Source: Phycisphaerales bacterium
GTDB taxonomy: Bacteria; Planctomycetota; Phycisphaerae; UBA1845; UTPLA1
DNA length: 64,000 nucleotides
Assembly: GCA_020639075.1 (NCBI GenBank)
Contig: JACKHI010000001.1
Location: forward strand, 1,984,001 to 2,048,000
Direction of reading: 5' to 3'
Of this stretch, positions 44,798-54,311 are shown one piece after another; within the stretch, counting starts at the first letter, position 1; each line of letters begins with the position of its first letter. The translations under genes were made by a program, and so were the position numbers. The notes under the pieces were generated by a model. It searched no databases and was not told the origin of the DNA. It worked only from the letters and a program-made list of their open reading frames with translations.

Positions 44798-45646
44798 TTG
44801 AGACTGTATCCTGAATGGGTTTGCGAGCTGCGCGGCCGTGATGCGACGTTCTTCATCGAACAGCTTGCTACACGAATCGATCGAGGTTCGCCCCATGCCG
44901 TCCTGGAAATCGGGGGCGGCGACGGGTACATCGCGGGGCTCGTTCATAACGCCGGATTCTCAATTCGCTCGACGGATCCGAGACCGCGCGAACCGCTGCA
45001 CTATCCCGTCGATGTCATGAAGGCGTCGCGCCTGCCCTTTGAGGACGACAGCTTCGATGCAATCGTCTCGTCCAACGTCCTTGAACATATCGAAGACCTG
45101 CCGGCGAGTTTTGAAGAGATGCGCCGCGTGCTTCGCCCCGGCGGGTTCATGATTCACTCGATGCCCCGACCCGTTTGCAGCCTGATCACGACACTGGGCG
45201 CCCCCCTCGAGTATCTTCGCACCTGGTACTTCCTGCTGACGGGGCGGCTGCTTCGCTCGCGGGACTTTGCCCGACCTTTGCCCGAGCGCATCCCTTTCGC
45301 AGCGTGGATCAACCGCCGGCCCCGCCTGGCGAGCACGTGCTACAAACTGCTTTACGCCGGCTGGCAACTGTTGCCGCTACGTATCTTCCGCATCGGCTAC
45401 GGTCACGGCACGGCACGCGGCCCAAGCGCGGAGCTGATCAACTGGCGCGAGTCAAGATGGCGAACGCGGTTTGCCGATGCGGACCTTGAGGTCATTGCCG
45501 TCCATCACGGTGACATGTCCTTCTCCATGAACAAGTTGTTTCCATTTCGATGCATGCGACTGAGATCGTGGCTCGCCAGACGCAACTGGGCGTCGATCGC
45601 GTTCTTCATCGTCGAACCCGCCGGGGCGACGACGGCCCGGCCGTGA
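44798..45646 (+). CDS. Class I SAM methyltransferase in the glycan cluster
   Basis: 282 residues from a TTG at 44798 with TGGAG 8 bases before it; the nearby ATG at 44785 is out of frame. Motif I is VLEIGGGDGYIAG; post-I FEDDSFDAIVSSNVLEH and the LRPGGFM motif place it in the ubiE/Methyltransferase-11 group. The C-terminal basic/hydrophobic half may attach to the membrane. Probably methylates a sugar or lipid of the same cluster (inference). Confidence 0.9.
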   Translation: MRLYPEWVCELRGRDATFFIEQLATRIDRGSPHAVLEIGGGDGYIAGLVHNAGFSIRSTDPRPREPLHYPVDVMKASRLPFEDDSFDAIVSSNVLEHIEDLPASFEEMRRVLRPGGFMIHSMPRPVCSLITTLGAPLEYLRTWYFLLTGRLLRSRDFARPLPERIPFAAWINRRPRLASTCYKLLYAGWQLLPLRIFRIGYGHGTARGPSAELINWRESRWRTRFADADLEVIAVHHGDMSFSMNKLFPFRCMRLRSWLARRNWASIAFFIVEPAGATTARP

Positions 45647-45946
45647 GTTCTGAAGACCGGCGTCTGCAAACCCTGCCGAACCGACGCCCATCCTCTGCGC
45701 AAATCTACCCAGCCTGAGCAACCCAACGCGCCGGCTGCGTCGAAACGGACATGATTCGCCCCCCGCCGGGTGCGTTTCGGGGGCTGGCCACATCGAAAAA
45801 AGACGCAAAAAAGCGCGGCATGCCTCTTGCTGCTTTACGCTGACTCTATGTGTAAGACCGAAGCACCATTGCGGCGGAAAAAGATCGTGATGATCATTCA
45901 CACGCGTCGCATATGTGGTTAGACCTCGAAACGTGGAGACTCTTTT
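45647..45946 (+). other. Intergenic region (300 bases) before the NHL gene
   Basis: Contains an imperfect GC-rich hairpin (45758-45765 with 45778-45784, 12-nt loop), possibly a terminator for the glycan cluster though without a T-run, and a Shine-Dalgarno-like GTGGAGA shortly before the GTG at 45947. No gene seen. Confidence 0.3.
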
Positions 45947-47386
45947 GTGACGACCAACAAACGACGCTTGATGTACGGTATCACGGCATTGTCCCTCGTG
46001 TTTTGTTTCGCCCGCCCGGCGCAGGCCTCGCCGGAGGATACCACGGCCGACGCCGTCGTCGGTCAGAACGACTTCATTTCGAACCAAATCAACCAGGGCG
46101 GTGCAAACGGGTCCGCAGCCACGCTTTCGGGTAATCGCGGACTCGTCGTCGATCCGGACTCCGGTCGACTATTTGTCGCCGACTCCGGCAATAACCGCGT
46201 GCTGAGTTGGCCGGACGCCGCGTCGTTCATGAACGGCGACGACGCCGATCTCGTCTTCGGCCAGGCCGACTTCACGGGCATCGATGCCAATCGCGGCAAC
46301 CTTAACCCGAGCGACAACACGCTATCCGGACCGCGCAGCGTCGCGGTCGATTCTGCCGGCCGGCTGTACATTGCCGATTCCAGCAATATCCGGATCCTTC
46401 GCTTTGATCCGCCGTTCAGCAACGGGATGTCGGCCGTGCAGGTCTTCGGTCAGGCGGGGAGTTTCACAACAGCCAACCAGGCCAACAGCATGAATGCAGC
46501 GGCGGACAACCTCGGCAATCCCGACGGCATCGCGGTCGACGCCGACGACAACCTCTATCTGGCGGATCGCTTCCTGCATCGCGTCTTCATCTACAACACG
46601 CCGGCCAGTACCGACACGACGGCGGACGTCGTGCTCGGCCAGCCGGACTTCACGTCGGCCGAACGCAACCAGGACGACCTCAGTCCGACGCCGAAACAGA
46701 ACTCGTTTAACAACCCGATCGGTGTCGGACTCGACGCCACGGGCAATCTATACGTCGCCGACGAGGGCAACAACCGCGTCTTGTTGTTCGAAGGCACATT
46801 CACGAACAATCAGAATGCGTCCGCCGTCTACGGCCAGGCAAGTTTCACGACGGACACAAACGGCGCGAGCGCAACCTCGATGTTCGGGCCGGTCTACGTC
46901 GCCGTCGATCCGGTCAGCGGAAACCTGTACGTCGCCGACGCCATCAACAATCGCATCCTGGAATTTCAGGATCCGCAGAATGACACGACGGCCGACCGCG
47001 TGTTCGGCCAGGCGGGGAGCTTTACGACGCACGACGCGAACACCGGCGGCGTCACTGCCGACACGTTGAGCGATACGGCCGGCGTGGCGGTCGACCCCGA
47101 CGGTAACCTGTACGCCGGCGATCGCCTGAACAACCGCGTTCTCCGGTTTAATGTCGCCGCGCCCGATCCCGGCAACGGCAACTCGAACGGCAACAGCAAC
47201 AACAACGCCAATGACAACGGCAACGCAAACGCGAACGACAACACAGGCGACAATACGAATGACAACACCGGTGGCGGCGGGACGACCGACATGCCCTGCG
47301 GCGACTGCGGCGCCGGTATGAGCATGGCGATGCCGATGCTGCTGATCGGCCTGACGCGCCGACGGCGTGCAAAGCGCAGCAGCTGA
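45947..47386 (+). CDS. NHL-repeat secreted protein with Asn-rich linker and CGxCG C-terminal signal
   Basis: 479 residues from a GTG. Signal peptide (LMYGITALSLVFCFARPAQA) then six-bladed beta-propeller-like NHL repeats (~40-395), each with a pattern such as GLVVDPDSGRLFVADSGNNRV. A linker of Asn/Gly/Asp (~400-440, NGNSNGNSNNNANDN) follows, then a C-terminal tail: MPCGDCGAGMSMAMPMLL followed by IGLTRRRRAKRSS. That order (Cys motif, short hydrophobic helix, basic run) matches the design of prokaryotic sorting signals but is not the PEP-CTERM motif. Propellers like this bind proteins or carbohydrates outside the cell. Confidence 0.85.
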   Translation: MTTNKRRLMYGITALSLVFCFARPAQASPEDTTADAVVGQNDFISNQINQGGANGSAATLSGNRGLVVDPDSGRLFVADSGNNRVLSWPDAASFMNGDDADLVFGQADFTGIDANRGNLNPSDNTLSGPRSVAVDSAGRLYIADSSNIRILRFDPPFSNGMSAVQVFGQAGSFTTANQANSMNAAADNLGNPDGIAVDADDNLYLADRFLHRVFIYNTPASTDTTADVVLGQPDFTSAERNQDDLSPTPKQNSFNNPIGVGLDATGNLYVADEGNNRVLLFEGTFTNNQNASAVYGQASFTTDTNGASATSMFGPVYVAVDPVSGNLYVADAINNRILEFQDPQNDTTADRVFGQAGSFTTHDANTGGVTADTLSDTAGVAVDPDGNLYAGDRLNNRVLRFNVAAPDPGNGNSNGNSNNNANDNGNANANDNTGDNTNDNTGGGGTTDMPCGDCGAGMSMAMPMLLIGLTRRRRAKRSS

Positions 47387-47540
47387 CGTCGAAGGTCACA
47401 TTGCCTGTCACCTGAACACCTTGGTCGCTGGCGATGACTTCGAAAACTCACTAGGCCATTCGGCTTCGCCGGTCGCCAATCGCGCGAGATGGATCGCGCG
47501 GGCGACCGGCGCATGCGCGGACCTCTCCAAGGGCAACCAC

Positions 47541-47843
47541 ATGTACGACATGAAGCAATTGACGAAACTCAAGAAGCTGGGCGACCTGGCGCCGGGCGCA
47601 TTCAAGGGGTTTGTGGCGTTCGACGAGGCGGCGTTCAAAGACGGCGCAATTCCGCTGAAGTACAAGGAACTGATGGCCGTCGCCGTGGCGTTGACGACGC
47701 AGTGTCCCTATTGCATTGAGATTCACGCCAAGAAGGCAAAGAAGGCCGGCGCGACGGAGACGGAACTAGCCGAGACGACACTCGTCGCGGCCGCCCTGCG
47801 GGCAGGCGGCGCGATCACGCACGGAACGCACACGCTGGAATGA
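47541..47843 (+). CDS. AhpD-like carboxymuconolactone decarboxylase family protein
   Basis: 100 residues from the ATG at 47541 (AAGGG upstream). The AhpD/CMD fold signature includes the redox-active CPYC (CxxC) with the downstream His (TTQCPYCIEIHAKKAKKAG). Such proteins either detoxify peroxides as AhpC partners or decarboxylate gamma-carboxymuconolactone; the CxxC-His pattern favours the antioxidant type. No AhpC nearby. Short stand-alone gene after the NHL gene. Confidence 0.9.
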   Translation: MYDMKQLTKLKKLGDLAPGAFKGFVAFDEAAFKDGAIPLKYKELMAVAVALTTQCPYCIEIHAKKAKKAGATETELAETTLVAAALRAGGAITHGTHTLE

Positions 47844-48021
47844 CTACGCCGAATCGGCGGGCCATCGCGCGCCGATTCGGATTGACAGCTCGTCCTCGAC
47901 TTACCGGACAGTTACTTCCTGCGACCCGTTAATACGAACGGTGCAATGGTAATCGGTGATCGGCATCCTGCGGACCTGAAGCCTCGTCTCGTCGATCAGT
48001 ATGTCGCCGGCGACGCGGCGC

Positions 48022-48876
48022 TCAGAATCCAGGCTCCGCCGGGAACAACGAGTCCCGCATCGCCATGAGTTCCTCGCACGTGTCGATGTCCGCCGGAATG
48101 GGCACAAGGATGATCGGGCTCAGGCCCAGATCGCCCCACTGATCCGGGTTGTTCGGCGTGTTCAGCAGATCGAGCGAGGCGCCGAGGACCAGCTGCTCCG
48201 AATCGTCGATTACAACGCCCTGCAGTGAGCCGTCGGCATAAAGTGTCATCTCGTTTTGAAAGATCTCACGGCGGGCAATGTAGATTTCCCCTTCGATCAG
48301 GCCGTAGAGCGTAACGAAGACTGTCACGCCGGGTTTGCCATCATTATCGTCGTCATTGATCAGCGGATCGTGCGGGTCATTGGTCAACGGCTGATCGGGA
48401 TCACCGTCGATTCCGATGAGCGTCGGCGTCGCCGGTCGGCGGATCTTCCACGCGCCGTTCTCATGATAAACGTCGACGACGGCGCTGCGCGGCTGAATTG
48501 CCTGCGTCGCCTCGTCGGGAAATGTCGTGACAAAGGGCTGGTTTGCCTTGTATTCGGCGTGGCAAAAGCGATCGTATTCGACGAGTTCGCCATCCTCGAT
48601 GACTAGATCTGTGAAGCCGTACGAAATGACGAATGTGGATAATGGACCGTTCGGCGTCTCGCCATCGTACGCGACAATATCGTAGTGGGCATACCGCCCC
48701 GCCATGCTCGCCATGGCGTCTTCCCTGCTTTCGGGCGGTTGCCAGCTCGGATCATCCGACGGCGGCTCATACAACGGGCTGTCCGGCCAGGGCGCTGTTG
48801 TCGAGCAGCCCAGCAACGTGCATGCAGTACACACCAGCAAGATCCGTGACAAATCGCGATACAACGGCAACTCCAT
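48022..48876 (-). CDS. Lipoprotein of unknown function
   Basis: 284 residues; ATG at 48876 with GGGGAGG 6 bases upstream. The signal (ELPLYRDLSRILLVCTACTLLGC) ends at lipobox LLGC. The mature domain is acidic and Pro/Asp-rich (PDQPLTNDPHDPLINDDDNDGKPG) and lacks recognisable motifs. Converges with the AhpD-like gene. Just past its stop a different minus-strand frame continues in protein-like codon use for about 35 codons, ending near 47901, which might indicate a frameshifted tail. Confidence 0.75.
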   Translation of the reverse strand: MELPLYRDLSRILLVCTACTLLGCSTTAPWPDSPLYEPPSDDPSWQPPESREDAMASMAGRYAHYDIVAYDGETPNGPLSTFVISYGFTDLVIEDGELVEYDRFCHAEYKANQPFVTTFPDEATQAIQPRSAVVDVYHENGAWKIRRPATPTLIGIDGDPDQPLTNDPHDPLINDDDNDGKPGVTVFVTLYGLIEGEIYIARREIFQNEMTLYADGSLQGVVIDDSEQLVLGASLDLLNTPNNPDQWGDLGLSPIILVPIPADIDTCEELMAMRDSLFPAEPGF

Positions 48877-49149
48877 TTCAGCCTCCCCATCCGGTCGCAG
48901 TCCTTTCGCAGACAATAGCCGATCATAGCACGGTCCTCATGACGATTCATGCGAGGCCGTTCAATCAACGAGACAGGTGGGTCGTACAGTCAATCGCCTG
49001 CGCGGCTTAATCCAACGGCGTCATGCCCATGTTTCGTGCCGCGGAACTGCAAGCCGCCCCCGATCCCCACGCTAATTGACGCCGCAGGCAAACAAGGCGA
49101 CCATCTGGAAAGCGATTCTTCAGACTCGAACACAATGGAGAGGTCCCGT

Positions 49150-50076
49150 ATGTCGCTTCCGTACCTCGCGAGTCGCTCGGCCCGCATTGTCCCGACGGCG
49201 TCCATCCTATTTGTAGCCGGCTGTTCCTTGCATGCCGACCCGCTATCAATGGGCGTGATCGAGCGGTCGCAATTCACCGCGCTACGCGCCGATGCACCGA
49301 TCGTACTGATCGACGTCCGCGACGAAGCCGCCTACAACGCCGGGCATGTCGCCGGCGCCATCCACGTCGATGCGAAGCAATGGAAAACCGACAGCCTCGC
49401 CGACGCGACGGACCTGACGCATGTCGCCTACTGGCGCAAACGGATCGGCGACATCGGCGTCGACGGCAATAGTCCCGTCGTTGTCTATGACGACGGCCGC
49501 ATGACCGAGGCCTCTCGCGTCTGGTTTATCCTGCAGCATTTCGGCGCGAGCGAAGTCGTCGTGCTCGACGGCGGTTATCCGAGTCTCAAACCACAGATCG
49601 ATCGCAACGAGATTACCGTCAGCACCGCGCCGTCGCGGGTCAATCGTGTCGAATTCCGACCGAAGAAAGGCCACGGCGGCAACGTCGGTCTCGCCAATCG
49701 AACACAAGTGATGGCGGCCCTCGACAATCCTCGCGTGCAGATCCTGGACACGCGCACCGCGGGCGAGTACGCGGGGACCGATCTTCGCAAGAACCCGCGC
49801 GGCGGACACATTCCCAAGGCGCTGAACCTGCCTCACAAACAGCTGCTGGACGCAGACGGACGTCTAAAATCCCGCGAGGAACTGGCGAGGATTTTCGAGG
49901 AGGCGGGATTTTGTAAAGACCGGCCCGTCATTACACACTGCCAGAGCGGCGGCCGCGCATCTCTCGCCGCCCTCGCCGCCGAGCGCGCGGGATATCGCCA
50001 TGTTCTGAATTACTACGAGAGCTTCGGCGAGTGGGCCGCTGACGGGACGTGTCCCGTGGAGAAGCCGACGCCGTGA
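49150..50076 (+). CDS. Secreted double-rhodanese (sulfurtransferase) lipoprotein
   Basis: 308 residues from the ATG at 49150 (GGAGAGG upstream). A lipoprotein-type start (SLPYLASRSARIVPTASILFVAGC). Two rhodanese domains: the first (~45-160) has Asp instead of the catalytic Cys (VVVYDDGRMTEASR), the second (~180-300) has Cys264 in THCQSGGRAS. Thiosulfate sulfurtransferases of this two-domain type move sulfur onto cyanide or a thiol acceptor; only one half would be active. Location on the periplasmic side of the membrane is inferred. Confidence 0.85.
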   Translation: MSLPYLASRSARIVPTASILFVAGCSLHADPLSMGVIERSQFTALRADAPIVLIDVRDEAAYNAGHVAGAIHVDAKQWKTDSLADATDLTHVAYWRKRIGDIGVDGNSPVVVYDDGRMTEASRVWFILQHFGASEVVVLDGGYPSLKPQIDRNEITVSTAPSRVNRVEFRPKKGHGGNVGLANRTQVMAALDNPRVQILDTRTAGEYAGTDLRKNPRGGHIPKALNLPHKQLLDADGRLKSREELARIFEEAGFCKDRPVITHCQSGGRASLAALAAERAGYRHVLNYYESFGEWAADGTCPVEKPTP

Positions 50077-50246
50077 TCGCATCGATCCACTTGTTCGAGG
50101 ATTGAGAAGTCGTCCACGTGTCGGCGATGCGTCCCCTCTTGCGCTCGTTTTGTACATCAATTGGTGCATTTCTCGCGTTTGCGCATGCCCGGAATCTCTC
50201 GTATCATCGCATTCAGCTCAATGACGCGCCTCGACGGAGCCCGCAA

Positions 50247-53200
50247 ATGCACCAATTCGCATGTTTCATCATTCTCACTGTTGCCTTCGCGGCAAACGCG
50301 GAATCACACGACTGGGAAAACCCGGCCATCGTCGGACGCAACAAGGAGCCCGGTCATTGCACACTGACGCCTTACGGAACCATCGAGCAGGCCAAACAGG
50401 GAACGCGCGAAGCCTCGCCCTACTTCCATTCGCTCAACGGCGAATGGAAATTCCAATGGGTCCCGGCGCCGGAAAAGCGACCGACTGATTTTTACAGGCC
50501 TGAATACGACGACTCGGCGTGGCACACGATCGACGTCCCGAGCTGCTGGGAACTCCAGGGCTACGGCACGCCGATCTACACGAATTACACCTATCCGTTC
50601 AAGAAGGACCCGCCGAACGTGATGGGAGACGTGCCGAGCGACTGGACGAAGGCGCGCGAGCCGAATTCCGTCGGCTCCTATCGACGATCGTTCACATTGC
50701 CGGAAAGCTGGAATGGTCGTGAGATTTTTCTGCACTTCGAAGGCGTCAAGAGCGCGGCGTACGTCTGGGTCAACGGTCAATCCGTCGGCTACTCTCAGGG
50801 AAGCGCGACGCCGGCGGAGTTCAATATCACGAAGTTTGTTCACGTCGGCGACAACACGCTCGCAGTGGAAGTCTACCGATGGTGCGACGGCAGTTACCTC
50901 GAAGACCAGGACTATTGGCGGCTCAGCGGTATCTATCGCGACGTGTTTCTCTTCTCGACACCGAAAGTCCACATTCGCGACTTTTTCGTCACGACGGATC
51001 TGGACGATAGCTACCGCAATGCGTCGCTGGACGTACAGCTGCGAGTGCACAATTACGCCGATCGCAATGCAGGCGCACAGACTGTCGAACTCCGCTTACT
51101 CGATCCGGATGGCAAGACCGTCGGCGACGAAGCCGCGGCATCAATCTCTGTGTCCGAGCTGAAGGCCAATGAAGAAATCCACCCGCGTGTGCGCGTCAAC
51201 GTCAACGCACCTGAACTCTGGACCTGCGAGCGGCCCGCCCTCTATCGCTTGCTGCTCATACTGAAAGACGCATCGGAAGACGTTGTCGAAGTCGAAACCT
51301 GTCGTGTCGGATTCCGCGAGATCGAGATCCGAGACAGCCGGCTCTTCGTCAACGGCGTTCCCGTGAAGCTCAAGGGCGTCAATCGACACGAGCACGATCC
51401 CGATCGAGGTCGCACCGTGCGAATGGACACGATGCGACGGGACGTCGAGCTGATGAAGCAGTTCAACGTCAACACGGTGCGCACGAGCCACTACCCGAAT
51501 CAACCGGCGTGGTACGACCTGTGCGACGAGTACGGCATCTTCGTGATCGACGAAGCGAACGTCGAATCTCACGGCATGGGCTACGGCGCCGAATCGCTCG
51601 GCCACGACCCTGCGTGGGAACTCGCCCATGTTGAACGCGAGCGGCGAATGGTCGAGCGCGACAAGAATCATCCGAGCGTCATCATCTGGTCGCTCGGGAA
51701 CGAGGCCGGCCCCGGCCGTAACTTCCAGGCGGCGCGCGACGCCATCCGTGCGATCGACACATCGCGGCCGATCCACTACGAGCGTGACAACGACAAGGCC
51801 GACATCGATAGCTGCATGTATCCCAGCGTTGAGTGGCTCGACGGCGTTGGCGCCGACGATTCACCGAAACCGTTCATCATGTGCGAGTACGCACACGCGA
51901 TGGGCAACGCTGTCGGCAATCTTGCGGAGTACTGGGAAGTGATCGAAAGACACGATCGCCTCATCGGCGGCTGCATCTGGGATTGGGTCGACCAAGGCCT
52001 GCGAAAGAAAACGTCCGATGGCCGCGAGTACTTCGCATACGGCGGCGACTTCGGCGACACGCCCAATGACGGAGCATTCTGTATCAACGGCATGGTCATG
52101 CCGGATCGCTCCATCCCGCCGAAGATGTGGGAGATGAAGCGCGTCTACCAGTACATCGATATTGAATCGCTCGACCTGACTACCGGTCGCGTTCGCATTC
52201 GGAACAAGTACTTCTTCACCGATCTGCGCGCGTTTGACGTCAAATGGCAAGTGACCGAAGACGGGACGATCATACAGCAAGGCATACTCCCGCCAATCAA
52301 CGCAGCGCCGCAGAAAACCGCTGACATCAAAATCCCGTTCGACGCATTGGCGATCAAGCCCGGCGCCGCGTACGACCTGCGAGTCAGCTTTCATTTGCGC
52401 GAGGACACACGTTGGGCGACGAGGGGGCACGAGGTTGCGTGGCGTCAAATGCGAATTCCGTTCGACGTTCCGACGGCCAATGTGGTCCGCATGGCAAATG
52501 CACCGCCGATGCGATTCGAACTCACCGACGACTCCATCGATATCCACGGGAAGAACTTCGAACTGCGATTCGATCGGAAGCGTGCGACGATCGCCGCTCT
52601 TCAATATGGCGATCAGCTGATTATCTCGGAGAACGAGACGCAGGTTCGCGGCCCGATCTTGAATGTGTACCGCGCACCTGTCGATAACGACGCCTATATC
52701 CGTGACAGCTGGCGCGCTGCGGGGCTCGACAAGCTGTCGCGACGCGTCTTACGCTGCAATTTCGATTCGAATCGCCCCAACATGTTCACGATCGACACGC
52801 TCGTGGAATCGCGAGGCGCCGGCGCATGTTGTTTCGACCTTGAAACCACGTGGACAATATTCGGCGACGGATGCATCAATCTCAGCAATCGGATCGTTCC
52901 CCACGACGCCCCGGGAATCCTGCCAAGAGTCGGATTACGGATGTTTCTTCCATTAACGCTGGATCATGTCACATGGCTAGGCTGCGGTCCGCATGAGAAC
53001 TATGTCGATCGAAAGAGCGCGGCGGACTTCGGGCTATACGAGTCAACCGTCGCGGCACAGTTCTTCCCATACGTCCACACGCAGGAAACCGGATGCAAGG
53101 AAGATGTCCGCTGGGTTGCATTGACAAACAGCAACGGCGCCGGGCTGCTCGTCGTCGCCGATCCAGTCATGTCCATAACGGCACTGCATTACACGTCGGA

Positions 53201-54089
53201 TCAACTGGCGGCGGCCCGCCATCCCGTCGAGCTGCCGACGCCGAAAAACGTCGTCCTCTGCATCGACGCCGCCCAGAATGGTCTCGGCGGCGCAAGCTGC
53301 GGACCGCCGCCGATGGACAAATACCTGCTTCGATCGGAACCCGTGACATTCGCATTCAGCTTGCGTCCGATGCCGAAGGCGCCGGCGTCGCTCGCGGAGA
53401 CCGCTCGCTCGCGGCTGCCGATTGCGCCGCATGTCAACATTCGGCGCGACAAACAAGGACTCGTGACATTAACATGCGGTCGTAGCGAAGCGGTTATACA
53501 CTTCAGCACAAATGGCGACGATCCGACGGACAAGCAAACGTATGCGGGTCCTTTCGCGTTTGCCGGTGGTGGGTTGATTCGCGCGGTCGCGATCGGCAAG
53601 GATCTGCTGCCGGGCCCCGTCACAAGCGAACATTTCGACCTGCTCCTGCCCCACTCAGATTGGAAAGTGATCTTCGCCGACAGCGAGCGCCCCGGCGAGG
53701 GCGATGCCATCCGCGCCATCGACGGGGATCCTCGAACCTATTGGCATACGCAATGGGGCGACGACGAGCCGAAAGCGCCGCATGAAATCCGTATCGATCT
53801 CGGCGCCGCGTATGAATTGACCGGCGTGACATACCTGCCCCGTCAGGATATGGATCACGGACACGTCGCCGACTACGAACTTTTTACTTCGATGGACTCA
53901 ACAGCCTGGGGAGCCCCCGTCTCGCGCGGCCGATTCAAGGCGGGCAACTCATTGAAACGAATAGACTTCGACAGGCCACGAATCACCCGCTACGTGCGTT
54001 TCGTGGCGAAGTCAGAAATGTTAGGCCGGCCCTGGACGAGCGTTGCGGAGTTGGACGTTGTCGCAACGCGACGTGCTGAATCTGAGTGA
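50247..54089 (+). CDS. lacZ: Exported beta-galactosidase (GH2) with carbohydrate-binding C-terminus
   Basis: 1280 residues against 1024 for E. coli LacZ. ATG at 50247 (GGAG upstream) starts a signal peptide (MHQFACFIILTVAFAANA), so the enzyme is exported. GH2 modules: sugar-binding domain ~35-230 (SVGSYRRSFTLPESWNGREIFLHF), immunoglobulin-like, then the TIM barrel with Glu486 (WSLGNEAGPG) as acid/base and Glu547 (MCEYAHAMGN) as nucleophile, followed by a beta-galactosidase small-chain region (~740-1040). Extra C-terminal parts: a chitobiase-like Ig segment (~1082-1122, HFSTNGDDPTDKQTY) and an F5/8 type C-like domain (~1138-1275). Hydrolyses beta-galactosides outside the cytoplasm. Confidence 0.92.
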   Translation: MHQFACFIILTVAFAANAESHDWENPAIVGRNKEPGHCTLTPYGTIEQAKQGTREASPYFHSLNGEWKFQWVPAPEKRPTDFYRPEYDDSAWHTIDVPSCWELQGYGTPIYTNYTYPFKKDPPNVMGDVPSDWTKAREPNSVGSYRRSFTLPESWNGREIFLHFEGVKSAAYVWVNGQSVGYSQGSATPAEFNITKFVHVGDNTLAVEVYRWCDGSYLEDQDYWRLSGIYRDVFLFSTPKVHIRDFFVTTDLDDSYRNASLDVQLRVHNYADRNAGAQTVELRLLDPDGKTVGDEAAASISVSELKANEEIHPRVRVNVNAPELWTCERPALYRLLLILKDASEDVVEVETCRVGFREIEIRDSRLFVNGVPVKLKGVNRHEHDPDRGRTVRMDTMRRDVELMKQFNVNTVRTSHYPNQPAWYDLCDEYGIFVIDEANVESHGMGYGAESLGHDPAWELAHVERERRMVERDKNHPSVIIWSLGNEAGPGRNFQAARDAIRAIDTSRPIHYERDNDKADIDSCMYPSVEWLDGVGADDSPKPFIMCEYAHAMGNAVGNLAEYWEVIERHDRLIGGCIWDWVDQGLRKKTSDGREYFAYGGDFGDTPNDGAFCINGMVMPDRSIPPKMWEMKRVYQYIDIESLDLTTGRVRIRNKYFFTDLRAFDVKWQVTEDGTIIQQGILPPINAAPQKTADIKIPFDALAIKPGAAYDLRVSFHLREDTRWATRGHEVAWRQMRIPFDVPTANVVRMANAPPMRFELTDDSIDIHGKNFELRFDRKRATIAALQYGDQLIISENETQVRGPILNVYRAPVDNDAYIRDSWRAAGLDKLSRRVLRCNFDSNRPNMFTIDTLVESRGAGACCFDLETTWTIFGDGCINLSNRIVPHDAPGILPRVGLRMFLPLTLDHVTWLGCGPHENYVDRKSAADFGLYESTVAAQFFPYVHTQETGCKEDVRWVALTNSNGAGLLVVADPVMSITALHYTSDQLAAARHPVELPTPKNVVLCIDAAQNGLGGASCGPPPMDKYLLRSEPVTFAFSLRPMPKAPASLAETARSRLPIAPHVNIRRDKQGLVTLTCGRSEAVIHFSTNGDDPTDKQTYAGPFAFAGGGLIRAVAIGKDLLPGPVTSEHFDLLLPHSDWKVIFADSERPGEGDAIRAIDGDPRTYWHTQWGDDEPKAPHEIRIDLGAAYELTGVTYLPRQDMDHGHVADYELFTSMDSTAWGAPVSRGRFKAGNSLKRIDFDRPRITRYVRFVAKSEMLGRPWTSVAELDVVATRRAESE

Positions 54090-54184
54090 TTGCGCGCAAG
54101 AAACGTCCTTCATCCGGTTGCGATGCTGTTGCCGCCCCGCCATCGCGATCTCAAAGCGCTCAGCCACGATTTGTCAGAGGAGCC

Positions 54185-54215
54185 TTGACTTCGACTTAAG
54201 CCCAGTGGTTAGAAT
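54185..54215 (+). promoter_or_regulatory. Candidate sigma70-type promoter for the PEP-CTERM gene
   Basis: TTGACT (54185-54190) and TAGAAT (54210-54215) each match five of six consensus bases, separated by 19 bases, about 97 bases before the ATG. The spacer is a little long. Intergenic sequence around it is A/T-richer than average. Confidence 0.45.
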
Positions 54216-54311
54216 AGGCTCGATGGGGTCGGAAATCGGATCCTTGTTTAGATTCCCCCATCTCGCCGATGGGCGGCGAAAGTCTGTCACTTCTTAAGGA
54301 AAGGGGTAACG

